A stretch of DNA of 23,474 nt from UBA2093 sp049454855 (GCA_049454855.1 JBMUAQ010000023.1:1-23474), one strand, 5' to 3'; positions 8,972 through 16,330 are shown, counted from the stretch's first letter. Numbers and translations: made by a program. Notes: generated by a model not told the origin, from the sequence alone.

Positions 8972-8977
8972 AGCCTA
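8972..8977 (-). promoter_or_regulatory. Putative -10 box (TAGGCT) of relA, leaderless type
   Basis: TAGGCT ends 6 bases before the relA ATG; its TAG is the secF stop codon. The same 11-base string CGCTAGGCTCG also precedes yajC at a similar distance. No convincing -35 was found. Confidence 0.65.
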
Positions 8978-10096
8978 GCGACGGCCCTTCTTGCGGGGCC
9001 GCGGGGGGTGGCTGAGCACTGCCTCGGCCGTGACGAGCGCGGCGGCCGGTTCGCTCTCGAGATCGGCCACCCTCGACACCACCGCACCGCGCCGGCCCGC
9101 CGGGGCCCCTGTGGCCATGAGGTGGGCCATCTCGGCGCCGAGCGAGAGGGAGTTCCTCTGCGGTGCGTACGCGGTCTCCCGGTTCTTCAGGATGCCGAGC
9201 AGAGGCGCCGCGATGAAGATGGACGAGTACGCGCCCGTCGCGAGGCCCACGATGAGGGCGAGGGCGAACTCCTGCAGTGCCACGGCACCGAACACGCCCG
9301 AACCGAGAACGAGCAGGCTGATCACCGGCAGCACGGCGGCGACCGAGGTGTTGAGCGAGCGCATCAGCACCTGGTTCATCGACACGTTCACGATGTCGCC
9401 GTACGACACCCGGCTCCCGGAGAAACGCTGCGTGTTCTCGTGCACCTTGTCGAACACGACGATGGTGTCGTACAGGGAGAACCCGAGGATCGTGAGGAAC
9501 GCCACCACGGTGGCCGGCGTGACCTCGAGACTGAGCACGGAGTACACACCCACGCTGACGCCCACATCGTGCACCATCGCCGCGATGGCCGACACCGCCA
9601 TGCGCCACTCGAAGCGCCACGAGATGAACGCCGAGACGAACAGCATGAACACCAGCAGCGCACGCACGGCCTTGTTCGTGATGCTCCGGCCCCAGGTGGA
9701 GCTGACGGTCGCCTGGCTCACGTCCTCCAGGTCGACCTTCGCCCTGTCGGCAAGTGCCTGTTGGACCTCGGTGACCTTCGCGGGCTCGAGGGCCCCGGCC
9801 TGGATGCGGACGCGCTGCTCGCCTGACGAGGTCAGCACCTGGAACTTGGCTGATCTCTCCTCGACTCCCTCGGCGGAAAGAACCTCCTTGCCGGCCTCGA
9901 TGTCGAACGTGGAGGTGACGGGAACTTCCCAGGCAACTCCGCCCTTGAAGTCGATGCCGAGGTTCAGGCCCTGGAGGAGGACCGACCCGAGGGTGATGAC
10001 GAGCAGGGCGCCCGAGAACAGGAACCCCCACTTCCGTCGGCCGAAGAAATCGACCGTGGTCTCGCCCCTGTAGAGACGACCGAACGCACCCCTCAT
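8975..10096 (-). CDS. secF: Protein translocase subunit SecF
   Basis: Membrane partner of SecD that uses the proton-motive force to assist late Sec-dependent export. It is 373 residues. The first membrane segment (about 24-42) is followed by the signature LGIDFKGGVAWEV, a periplasmic domain, and five further membrane segments including the ALQEFALALIVGLATGAYSS region. A charged tail ends in RPRKKGRR. ATG 10096 overlaps the secD stop (ATGA) and has GGAGGTGG five bases upstream, so this start is firm; the open frame further upstream belongs to secD. The tail after the last membrane segment is about 70 residues and looks disordered and basic. Confidence 0.96.
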   Translation of the reverse strand: MRGAFGRLYRGETTVDFFGRRKWGFLFSGALLVITLGSVLLQGLNLGIDFKGGVAWEVPVTSTFDIEAGKEVLSAEGVEERSAKFQVLTSSGEQRVRIQAGALEPAKVTEVQQALADRAKVDLEDVSQATVSSTWGRSITNKAVRALLVFMLFVSAFISWRFEWRMAVSAIAAMVHDVGVSVGVYSVLSLEVTPATVVAFLTILGFSLYDTIVVFDKVHENTQRFSGSRVSYGDIVNVSMNQVLMRSLNTSVAAVLPVISLLVLGSGVFGAVALQEFALALIVGLATGAYSSIFIAAPLLGILKNRETAYAPQRNSLSLGAEMAHLMATGAPAGRRGAVVSRVADLESEPAAALVTAEAVLSHPPRPRKKGRR

Positions 10097-11643
10097 GACG
10101 CCACCTCCGCTGCTGCAGGCCTGCGGACACCGAGCACCCCGGCCCTGTTCATGAAGCCGGTGCGGGCCAGGAGCAGGACGGTCGGCCTCGTGAAGAAATA
10201 CGACACCACGATGTCGGACAGGGTGGACAGACCGAGGAAGAACGCAAAGCCGCGCACCGGCCCGACCGTGAGCCACCAGAGCACGAGCGCCCCGAGGAAC
10301 GACACGGTGTCAGCGGCGAGGATCGTGCGCCATGCACTGTCGAACCCGCGGGCAGCCGAGTTGCGCAGCGTGCGGCCCTTGTTGAGATCATCCTTCAGCT
10401 TCTCGAAAAAAACCACGTACGAGTCCACGGTGACACCGATCGACACGATGATGCCCGCGGCTCCCGACAGCGTGAGGGCCAGGCCGTTCGTGCGCGACAA
10501 CCACGAGATGACGGTCCACAGGAGCATTCCCGACACGCCGATGCCCGCGATGACCACGAGAGCGATGAGCCGGTAGTAGAGGATGAGGAAAAGCAGGACC
10601 AGGGCCACACCGATGAGGCCCGACACAATCGCGGCGTTCAGGGAGCTCTTGCCCAGCGTGGCAGAGACCGTCTGCACGGTGGGCGTGTCGAACTGCACCG
10701 GCACGGCCCCGAACTGGAGGATCTTGGCGAGGTCGGCAGCCTCCGCCTCGGTGAAGTCCCCGGAGATCTGCACGCTCCCGTTGAACTGCGGTGTCTGCAC
10801 CACGGGGGCGGAGATCACCTTGCCGTCGAGCACGATTGCGATCTGCTTCGTGGGGCACGTGGCGTCGCCCGAGTAGCACTTCTGCGCGAGCGAGTTCCAC
10901 TGGTCCTCACCGTCGGAGCCGCCGCGCAACGACACGTTGACGACCCAACCGCCGTTCGAGATCTCCGGGGCCGCCTCCTTCTCGAACACCTTGCCGGTGG
11001 CGGCAACCGGACCCACGAGGTACACGGCATCACCCTTGTTCGCGAGCAGGACCTCCTGGCCCGGCTCCAGGCCGGTGCCTGCGGGCACCGTTGTGTCAGT
11101 AGGCGGGGTGTCGGTGGCCGGGGTATCAGCGGGCGGGGTTGCGCCGGTGTCCGGCACGCTGTCCGACGGGGGCACAGAGCTGGACGGTGTGCGGGAGCTG
11201 CCGAGCCCGCCCGTCGGCTCGGCGAGGGTCGACGACGTCGTGCCCTGCGACCCGGCCACGGTTGTGGACGTCGCAGCCGTGTCGTCGGGAGTCTGCTGGC
11301 CCATCTGGATCACGGGGCGCAGTTGCACCTCACCGGAGCGACCGACGAGCTCGAGTGCGCGCTGCTGGTCCTTCACGCCGGGGAGGTTCACCACCACGGT
11401 GCTCCCCTGACGGATGATCTCGGGCTCGGCAACGCCGATGGAGTCCACCCGCTGGCGGATCACGTCGACCGCCACGCCGATTGCGGCGTCGTCGAATGTG
11501 CCCTTCGGGGTGAGGGTGACGGAGGCCCCGCCCTGGAGGTCGAGACCGAGCGACGGCCGGTTGCCCGCCACGATCCCCGCGGCAAACAGACCCCCGGTCA
11601 CCAGCAAGGTGGCAACCAGTGTGACGACGAGACGGCGCGTCAT
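10093..11643 (-). CDS. secD: Protein translocase subunit SecD with Ser/Thr/Pro-rich insert
   Basis: Membrane component of the SecDF accessory complex. It is 516 residues from ATG 11643. One N-terminal membrane segment (about 5-25) is followed by the SecD signature LGLDLQGG (32-39) and an extracytoplasmic P1 region. P1 carries an extra low-complexity stretch, residues 118-195, made of Thr, Ser, Pro, Asp and Gly. The conserved IVLDGKVISAPVV and ISGDFTEAEA motifs follow, then the membrane domain (SLNAAIVSGLIGVALVL; IVSIGVTVDSYVVFFE). A pair of cysteines (CYSGDATC) sits in the exported domain. The start lies 4 bases after the yajC stop, with a weak AGAAGTG as ribosome site. The frame extending to 11754 enters yajC and is rejected. 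Confidence 0.95.
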   Translation of the reverse strand: MTRRLVVTLVATLLVTGGLFAAGIVAGNRPSLGLDLQGGASVTLTPKGTFDDAAIGVAVDVIRQRVDSIGVAEPEIIRQGSTVVVNLPGVKDQQRALELVGRSGEVQLRPVIQMGQQTPDDTAATSTTVAGSQGTTSSTLAEPTGGLGSSRTPSSSVPPSDSVPDTGATPPADTPATDTPPTDTTVPAGTGLEPGQEVLLANKGDAVYLVGPVAATGKVFEKEAAPEISNGGWVVNVSLRGGSDGEDQWNSLAQKCYSGDATCPTKQIAIVLDGKVISAPVVQTPQFNGSVQISGDFTEAEAADLAKILQFGAVPVQFDTPTVQTVSATLGKSSLNAAIVSGLIGVALVLLFLILYYRLIALVVIAGIGVSGMLLWTVISWLSRTNGLALTLSGAAGIIVSIGVTVDSYVVFFEKLKDDLNKGRTLRNSAARGFDSAWRTILAADTVSFLGALVLWWLTVGPVRGFAFFLGLSTLSDIVVSYFFTRPTVLLLARTGFMNRAGVLGVRRPAAAEVAS

Positions 11644-11647
11644 CGGG

Positions 11648-11983
11648 TCACTTCTGTTCGGTGGCGACGACCTTGCGCGCCACGGCACCCCGCGACACGC
11701 GGATCTCGATTCGCTCCGTGCCGTGACCGTCAGCGATGTCGAGCCAGAGGACATCGCCCTCGATGGCCGTCACGAAGCCGTAGATGCCCGAGTTCAGGAC
11801 CACCTCGTCGTCGACCGCAATGCTCGACTGGAGCGCCGCGGTCTCCTTCATCCTCTTGCGCTGGGGACGCAGCAGCAGGAAGTACATGCCCGCAAAGATC
11901 GCCCCGAAGAAGAGGACCTGGACGATGGCGCTGCCGCCGCTGGTGGTCGTGGTGGTGGTTTCGGCAATCAGGGCGGGGGTCAC
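11648..11983 (-). CDS. yajC: Preprotein translocase subunit YajC
   Basis: Small accessory protein of the SecDF complex. It is 111 residues, normal for the family. A short N-terminal tail containing six threonines in a row (codons ACC/ACG, a small triplet repeat) precedes one membrane helix (about 18-38), the FLLLRPQRKRMKE signature, and a cytoplasmic beta-rich domain with VVLNSGIYGFVTAIEGDVLWLDI. The start is GTG 11983; there is no Shine-Dalgarno sequence but TAGGCT lies 8 bases upstream. It is the first gene of the yajC-secD-secF unit, 37 bases after the tgt stop. Confidence 0.93.
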   Translation of the reverse strand: MTPALIAETTTTTTSGGSAIVQVLFFGAIFAGMYFLLLRPQRKRMKETAALQSSIAVDDEVVLNSGIYGFVTAIEGDVLWLDIADGHGTERIEIRVSRGAVARKVVATEQK

Positions 11984-11991
11984 GGGTGACG

Positions 11992-11997
11992 AGCCTA
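11992..11997 (-). promoter_or_regulatory. Putative -10 box (TAGGCT) of yajC, leaderless type
   Basis: TAGGCT lies 8 bases before the GTG of yajC in the 37-base gap after tgt. It is not part of the tgt stop codon, so this copy cannot be explained by stop-codon sharing. The surrounding CGCTAGGCTCG is identical to the relA copy. Confidence 0.62.
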
Positions 11998-12020
11998 GCG
12001 ACGGGGCGGGTGCCCGGGCC

Positions 12021-13118
12021 CTACCCCCACACGGCGAGGACCCGGGCCCTGAGGTCCCCGAACGTGCCGGCGGCGATGGACATGCGGATGGACTCCATCA
12101 ACTGCAGTGTCCATGAGACGTTGTGCATCGAAACGAGCCGCGATGCGGTTGGCTCCCCGGCCTGCATCAGGTGCCGGATGTAGCCACGGGAGTGCCGGGC
12201 ACACACGGGGCACGAGCACGTCCCATCGAGGGGTGAATCGTCACGTGCATGCCTTGCGTTCTTCACGTGCAGTTTGCCCTCAGAGGTGAGTGCGGTCCCG
12301 TGGCGGCCGAGACGGGTCTGCAGGACGCAGTCGAACTGGTCGACACCGAGTGCCACCGCCTCCACGATGGACGCGGGGTCGCCCACTCCCATGAGGTAGC
12401 GCGGCCGGTCGAGGGGCAGATGCTCCACCGCAGCCGCGAGCGCGGGAAGCATCTCCTCGCGAGTCTCGCCGACCGACAGCCCCCCGATGGCATATCCGTC
12501 GAAACCGATCTCCACCGTTCTCCGCGCACTCTCGGCCCTCATGGCTGCATGTGTGCCGCCCTGGACGATGCCGAAGAGCGACTGGTCGGGTCGTGTGTGC
12601 GCATTCCTCGCCCGTACCGCCCATGCAGCGGTGCGCTCGAGCGCCTGCCGCACGTCGGCATCCGACGCCGGCAGGGCAGTGCACACGTCCAGCACCATCT
12701 GGATGTCGGCGCCGATCCGCTGCTGGACGTCGACCGCAGTCTCCGGGGTGAACCGGTGGGTGGAGCCGTCGTAGGTGGAGCGGAACGTGACGCCGTCATC
12801 GTCGACCTTCGGGTCAAGAGAGAACACCTGGAAACCGCCGGAGTCGGTGAGGGTCAGCCCGTCCCAGCCGGCGAACGCACCGAGCCCTCCGAAACCCTCG
12901 ATCACCTCGGCACCCGGCCTCAGCATGAGGTGGTAGGTGTTCCCGAGCACGATGCGCGCACCGAGCATCGCGTAGTCGTCGGCACTCAGGTACTTCACCG
13001 CACCACGCGTGCCGACCGGCATGAAGCACGGGGTCTCGTATGCCCCCCGGGCGGTGACCGCCTGCCCGGTGCGGGCGCTGCCCGAAGTTGCCGAGGTGGT
13101 GTGGACGATCTCAAACAC
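12021..13118 (-). CDS. tgt: tRNA-guanine(34) transglycosylase (queuosine pathway)
   Basis: Exchanges guanine for preQ1 at position 34 of GUN-anticodon tRNAs. It is 365 residues from GTG 13118. Visible are ETPCFMPVGT (28-37), the catalytic-base segment LTDSGGFQVFS (D92), GIVQGG (183-188), the nucleophile region VDQFDCV (D263), and the zinc site C301, C303, C306 and H332. GTG 13118 aligns VFEIVHT with the usual MKFEL-type N-terminus and overlaps the queA stop by 8 bases; ATG 13136 is an alternative that adds six residues. Neither start has a strong ribosome site, so translation is probably coupled to queA. The queA-tgt-yajC-secD-secF order is also that of E. coli. Confidence 0.95.
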   Translation of the reverse strand: MFEIVHTTSATSGSARTGQAVTARGAYETPCFMPVGTRGAVKYLSADDYAMLGARIVLGNTYHLMLRPGAEVIEGFGGLGAFAGWDGLTLTDSGGFQVFSLDPKVDDDGVTFRSTYDGSTHRFTPETAVDVQQRIGADIQMVLDVCTALPASDADVRQALERTAAWAVRARNAHTRPDQSLFGIVQGGTHAAMRAESARRTVEIGFDGYAIGGLSVGETREEMLPALAAAVEHLPLDRPRYLMGVGDPASIVEAVALGVDQFDCVLQTRLGRHGTALTSEGKLHVKNARHARDDSPLDGTCSCPVCARHSRGYIRHLMQAGEPTASRLVSMHNVSWTLQLMESIRMSIAAGTFGDLRARVLAVWG

Positions 13119-14130
13119 GGGGGGACCCCGTGGCATGACGGTCGAGCAGCATCGCGTCACCGAACGACAGGAACCTGTAGCGCTCCCGGACCGCATGCGC
13201 GTACAGGTCGCGCCACCGCGGACCCACGAAAGAGTCGATCATCAACAGAAGAGTGGTGCGTGGCATGTGGAAGTTGGTCATCAGGAGATCGACCGACCTC
13301 CATTCGTGACCGCGGGAGATGAACAACGAGGTCCGTCCCTCCCGTTTGCCCGTGGCGGCAACGGACTCGAGGGCCCGTGCGGCAGTGGTGCCGACAGCCA
13401 CCACGCGCCGTGCATCCCTCACCGCGGCAACGGTGGACTCCGGGACGCAGTAACGCTCCGTGTGGATGCGGTGCCGTGTGGGGTCGTCCTCCGTCACGGG
13501 CTTGAAGGTGTCGATGCCCACCACCAGTTCCACGTTCGCCGTCGCGACACCGCACAGTGACAGTCGCTCCAGGAGGGCGGGGGTGAAATGGAGCCCCGCA
13601 GTCGGTGCCGCCGCACTGCGCGGTTCGCGCGCGTACACGGTCTGGTACCGCTCGGGATCCGCCAGCGGATCACGGATGTAGGGCGGCAGGGGAACCGACC
13701 CGATTCTCATCGGCAGACCCGACGGGTCATCCCCGAGTAGCTCCACCTCGAAGGTGTCGCCGGCAGCGGTGCGGGGACCGATGCGCACCGCGGGGACGCC
13801 GTCATGCTGCAGCACCTCCCCCTCCCGCAACTTGCGGGCCGGCCTCACCATCGCCTCCCACGCCGCACCTGAGTCATCGCACGACTCGAGCAGGAACACC
13901 TCGGCGGCACCGCCGGACGCCCTGTGAAGGGACAGCCGCACCGGCAGGACCCTGGTGTCGTTGACCACCAGCAGGTCACCGTCGCGCAGCAGTGAGTCGA
14001 GGTCGGACACGGCCGCATCACGAGGTTCACCACCGGTGTCCACCAGGAGCCGGGCGGAGTCCCTCGGCTCGACGGGTGACTGTGCGATCAGTTCCTCGGG
14101 CAGGTGGTAGTCGATGTCCGAGAGGCGCAC
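13111..14130 (-). CDS. queA: S-adenosylmethionine:tRNA ribosyltransferase-isomerase (QueA)
   Basis: Converts preQ1-tRNA to epoxyqueuosine-tRNA using SAM. It is 339 residues, the normal length. The N-terminus SDIDYHLPEELIAQSPVEPRDSARLL is the family opening. Later motifs include LLVVNDTRVLPVRL, APTAGLHFTPALLERL and the C-terminal TNFHMPRTTLLLMIDSF. The start GTG 14130 gives this N-terminus exactly; the frame continues upstream into ruvB but without QueA similarity. There is no Shine-Dalgarno sequence, and TAGCCT lies 7 bases upstream, reusing the ruvB stop. Together with tgt it forms a two-gene queuosine unit; other queuosine genes are not in the window. Confidence 0.95.
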   Translation of the reverse strand: MRLSDIDYHLPEELIAQSPVEPRDSARLLVDTGGEPRDAAVSDLDSLLRDGDLLVVNDTRVLPVRLSLHRASGGAAEVFLLESCDDSGAAWEAMVRPARKLREGEVLQHDGVPAVRIGPRTAAGDTFEVELLGDDPSGLPMRIGSVPLPPYIRDPLADPERYQTVYAREPRSAAAPTAGLHFTPALLERLSLCGVATANVELVVGIDTFKPVTEDDPTRHRIHTERYCVPESTVAAVRDARRVVAVGTTAARALESVAATGKREGRTSLFISRGHEWRSVDLLMTNFHMPRTTLLLMIDSFVGPRWRDLYAHAVRERYRFLSFGDAMLLDRHATGSPRV

Positions 14131-14137
14131 CTGCGCA

Positions 14138-14143
14138 AGGCTA
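14138..14143 (-). promoter_or_regulatory. Putative -10 box (TAGCCT) of queA, leaderless type
   Basis: TAGCCT ends 7 bases before the queA GTG. The TAG is the ruvB stop codon. This separates queA-tgt from the ruvCAB unit, although read-through from ruvB is possible. Confidence 0.6.
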
Positions 14144-15133
14144 CGCCTGCGAGATGTGCTGCCACGCCGCATCGGTGGCCACGCGACCGCGGGGCGTGCG
14201 TGCCAGGAGCCCCTGCTGGATGAGGAACGGTTCGTACACGTCCTCGACCGTCTCGGGCTGCTCTCCCACCGCGATGGCCAGAGTGGTGAGCCCCACCGGA
14301 CCGCCTGCGAACTTGTTGCACAGCGCATCGAGCACGGCGCGGTCGACCTTGTCGAGCCCGCGCTCGTCGACCCCGAACACGGCCAGTGCCTCCGAGGCCG
14401 TCGCGGGGTCGACCACACCGTTGCCGCGCACCTCGGCGAAGTCGCGCACGCGTCGCAGCAGACGGTTGGCGATGCGCGGGGTTCCGCGGCTGCGTCGTGC
14501 GATCTGACGGGCTGCGCTGTCGACCAGCGGGACGTCGAGGATGCCGGCCGCCCGTTCCACGATGCTGCACAGTTCGTCGTCGTCGTAGTACTCGAGGCGC
14601 GCAACGAGCCCGAACCGGTCGCGAAGCGGCCCCGTGATCATCCCTGTGCGCGTGGTGGCGCCGACCAGCGTGAACCGCGGCAACGAGAGACGTATGGAGG
14701 ATGCTGCGGGCCCTTTCCCCACCACGATGTCAATCTGGTAGTCCTCCATGGCCGGGTAGAGGATCTCCTCCACCGTGCGCGACAGGCGGTGGATCTCGTC
14801 GATGAAGAGAACGTCGCCCTCCTGGAGCTTCGTGAGGATCGACGCGAGATCACCAGCGCGCTCGAGCGCCGGCCCACTCGTGACATGGAGGGCAACCCCC
14901 ATCTCAGCGGCAACGATTCCCGCAAGAGTCGTCTTGCCGAGCCCGGGCGGCCCCGCGAGCAGGATGTGATCGGCGGCCTGGCCCCGCTGACGCGCGGCCC
15001 CGAGGACGATGTCGAGGTGTTCCTTCAGCTCCCTCTGGCCCACGAAGTCCGCGAGTTCGCGCGGCCGCAGGCCCGCCTCGTCCCCTTGTTCCGCCTCCGA
15101 CTGGAGGCCCGGATCGAGGAACTCATCCCGCAC
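14141..15133 (-). CDS. ruvB: Holliday junction branch-migration ATPase RuvB
   Basis: Hexameric AAA+ motor that drives branch migration of Holliday junctions with RuvA. It is 330 residues from GTG 15133. Walker A is GPPGLGKTT (61-69), Walker B is LFIDEIHR (D112, E113), and the sensor/arginine-finger region GATTRTGMITGPLRDRFG follows. The C-terminal winged helix includes FLIQQGLLARTPRGR. The start at GTG 15133 overlaps the ruvA stop by 11 bases and has a G-rich stretch upstream; ATG 15160 would add nine residues and overlap ruvA by 38 bases. It is the third gene of the SOS-type ruvCAB unit. Confidence 0.95.
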   Translation of the reverse strand: MRDEFLDPGLQSEAEQGDEAGLRPRELADFVGQRELKEHLDIVLGAARQRGQAADHILLAGPPGLGKTTLAGIVAAEMGVALHVTSGPALERAGDLASILTKLQEGDVLFIDEIHRLSRTVEEILYPAMEDYQIDIVVGKGPAASSIRLSLPRFTLVGATTRTGMITGPLRDRFGLVARLEYYDDDELCSIVERAAGILDVPLVDSAARQIARRSRGTPRIANRLLRRVRDFAEVRGNGVVDPATASEALAVFGVDERGLDKVDRAVLDALCNKFAGGPVGLTTLAIAVGEQPETVEDVYEPFLIQQGLLARTPRGRVATDAAWQHISQA

Positions 15134-15716
15134 GGCGCGCCCCCAGGAGAGCAAGCGCATCGCGCAGCATGGTCTCGCTGTTCTTCACGTTCGCCACCTG
15201 CCGCATCGCCTCGCGGATCTCGTCGGCCGAGTAACCGAGAGCGGCAAGTGCCTCGCGGACGTCGGCGGTGACCGACTGGATGCCCGCTGTCGCGTCGGCG
15301 ATGTCGTCGAGACCCCCGGAGAGTCTTGATTTCAGCTCCACCATGAGCCTCTCCGCTGTCTTGCGGCCAACTCCGGGGACCGAGGTGAGTGCAGCGGTGT
15401 CACCCGATGCGATGACCGTGGCGAGAGCCTGCGGAGCGAACACCGAGAGGATGTTCATGGCCATCGCCGGCCCGACGCCGTGCGTGTCGATGAGCAGGTC
15501 GAAGGCGTCCCTCTCGGCACGGGTGCGGAACGCGTACAGCGTCTGTGCGTCCTCACGGATGTGGTGGTGGATGTGGAGAAACACCTCGACCGTGGGTTCG
15601 AGCTCGGCGAACGTGGACGGGGTGACGCTGCACAGGTACCCGACCCCGGCCACCTCCACCAGCAGCACCGACGACGGGAGCCGCTCGACAACGGACCCTC
15701 GGAGACTTCCGATCAC
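15123..15716 (-). CDS. ruvA: Holliday junction DNA-binding protein RuvA
   Basis: Tetrameric protein that binds four-way junctions and recruits RuvB. It is 197 residues, as expected. The N-terminal OB-fold (MIGSLRGSVVE...VEVAGVGYLCSV) is followed by two helix-hairpin-helix motifs (THGVGPAMAMNILSVF and SVPGVGRKTAERLMVELK) and the C-terminal RuvB-contact domain (EALAALGYSADEIREAM). GTG 15716 overlaps the ruvC stop by four bases (GTGA) and has GAGGGGG upstream, which firmly marks the start. Confidence 0.95.
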   Translation of the reverse strand: MIGSLRGSVVERLPSSVLLVEVAGVGYLCSVTPSTFAELEPTVEVFLHIHHHIREDAQTLYAFRTRAERDAFDLLIDTHGVGPAMAMNILSVFAPQALATVIASGDTAALTSVPGVGRKTAERLMVELKSRLSGGLDDIADATAGIQSVTADVREALAALGYSADEIREAMRQVANVKNSETMLRDALALLGARRAG

Positions 15717-16285
15717 CGCGATCGCCCCCTCGCCGCGGCGGCCTCACGCGACCGCGTGAACGGTGCCACCGCGATGTGGCACATCGCAATTGCAGCGGCG
15801 TCGGCCGCATCCGCCGGCCTGGGCAGCGACGCGAGTCCGAGCCGCTTCTGCACCATCTTCTGCACCTGCTCCTTGCCTGCGCTTCCCCATCCCGCCACGG
15901 CGTCCTTCACCTGCGACGGTGTGTACTGGGCAACCGTGCACCCCGATGCGGCTGCGAGCGCCAGCACGACTCCGCTCGCCTGCCCCACCGACATCGCCGT
16001 GCGGACGTTTGTCTGGAAGAACACCTGCTCCACGGCCACAGCGGACGGCCGGTGCTCGCGGATGAGCGAGGAGACCTCGGCCTGCAGGTCGGCGAGGCGT
16101 TGCGGGAGCGGGGCGGTGGCCGAGGTACGGACCACGCCCATCGCCAGGGCCTGCACCGCACCTCCCCGGCCCGGGAGCAACACCGCGTACCCGCACCGGG
16201 TGAGACCGGGATCGATCCCGAGCACCACCTCGCCCCCAGCGAGACCCTCCTGGGGGGCACCGGGTGTGGCTGGGTGAGCGAACAT
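15713..16285 (-). CDS. ruvC: Crossover junction endodeoxyribonuclease RuvC
   Basis: Resolves Holliday junctions. The four catalytic acids are present: D25 in LGIDPGLTRCGY, E86 in VAVEQVFF, and D159 and D162 in ADAADAAAI. I chose ATG 16285 (190 residues) because TAGAGT lies 8 bases upstream in the same arrangement as other leaderless genes here. This gives an extra 19-residue N-terminal tail compared with typical RuvC. The alternative GTG 16228 (171 residues) matches the usual N-terminus but has only a weak G-rich ribosome site. The frame further up to 16315 would cover the proposed -10 box and is unlikely. A LexA-type box spans the chosen start, which suits DNA-damage control. Confidence 0.9.
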   Translation of the reverse strand: MFAHPATPGAPQEGLAGGEVVLGIDPGLTRCGYAVLLPGRGGAVQALAMGVVRTSATAPLPQRLADLQAEVSSLIREHRPSAVAVEQVFFQTNVRTAMSVGQASGVVLALAAASGCTVAQYTPSQVKDAVAGWGSAGKEQVQKMVQKRLGLASLPRPADAADAAAIAMCHIAVAPFTRSREAAAARGRSR

Positions 16286-16292
16286 ATGTTTG
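16279..16292. promoter_or_regulatory. LexA (SOS) box at the ruvC promoter
   Basis: CGAACATATGTTTG matches the actinobacterial LexA consensus CGAAC-N4-GTTCG at nine of ten fixed bases, with AACATATGTT a perfect 10-base palindrome. It covers the proposed ruvC transcription and translation start, where bound LexA would block RNA polymerase. ruvCAB is a known SOS target in mycobacteria. The site is directly visible; binding is inferred. Confidence 0.75.
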
Positions 16293-16293
16293 C

Positions 16294-16299
16294 ACTCTA
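16294..16299 (-). promoter_or_regulatory. Putative -10 box (TAGAGT) of ruvC
   Basis: TAGAGT on the minus strand fits TANNNT and ends 8 bases before ATG 16285. It abuts the LexA-type box, as expected for an operator placed just downstream of the -10. Confidence 0.55.
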
Positions 16300-16306
16300 A
16301 CCGTGA

Positions 16307-16330
16307 GGGGTGCACGGGGGGTGCACCCCC
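16307..16330. repeat. GC-rich inverted repeat between peroxiredoxin gene and ruvC
   Basis: GGGGTGCAC (16307-16315) and GTGCACCCC (16321-16329) form a perfect 9-bp stem with a 5-base loop. Within it GGGGGTGCACCCCC (16317-16330) is itself a perfect 14-base palindrome. It lies 30-53 bases after the peroxiredoxin stop and 8-31 bases upstream of the ruvC -10 box. It could be a terminator hairpin for the upstream unit (no T-run follows) or an operator. A second small hairpin, GCCGC-TTG-GCGGC, lies at 16338-16350. Confidence 0.5.

Noticed and set aside
8072..9826. 584-codon plus-strand open frame antisense to relA and secF
   Set aside because: Composition (very His/Arg/Asp/Glu-rich, no hydrophobic core) is that of a complement-frame shadow; both opposite genes are complete and certain.
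11940..11962. Short GTG-type triplet repeat at the yajC N-terminus
   Set aside because: It encodes only six threonines with mixed ACC/ACG codons; too short and imperfect to suggest phase variation.
15134..15160. ATG 15160 as ruvB start
   Set aside because: It overlaps ruvA by 38 bases and has no ribosome site; GTG 15133 gives a smaller overlap and a G-rich upstream stretch. It is not excluded.
16229..16315. Longest in-frame ruvC extension to 16315
   Set aside because: It would place the -10 candidate TAGAGT and the LexA box inside the coding region and has no family similarity; ATG 16285 or GTG 16228 is more likely.
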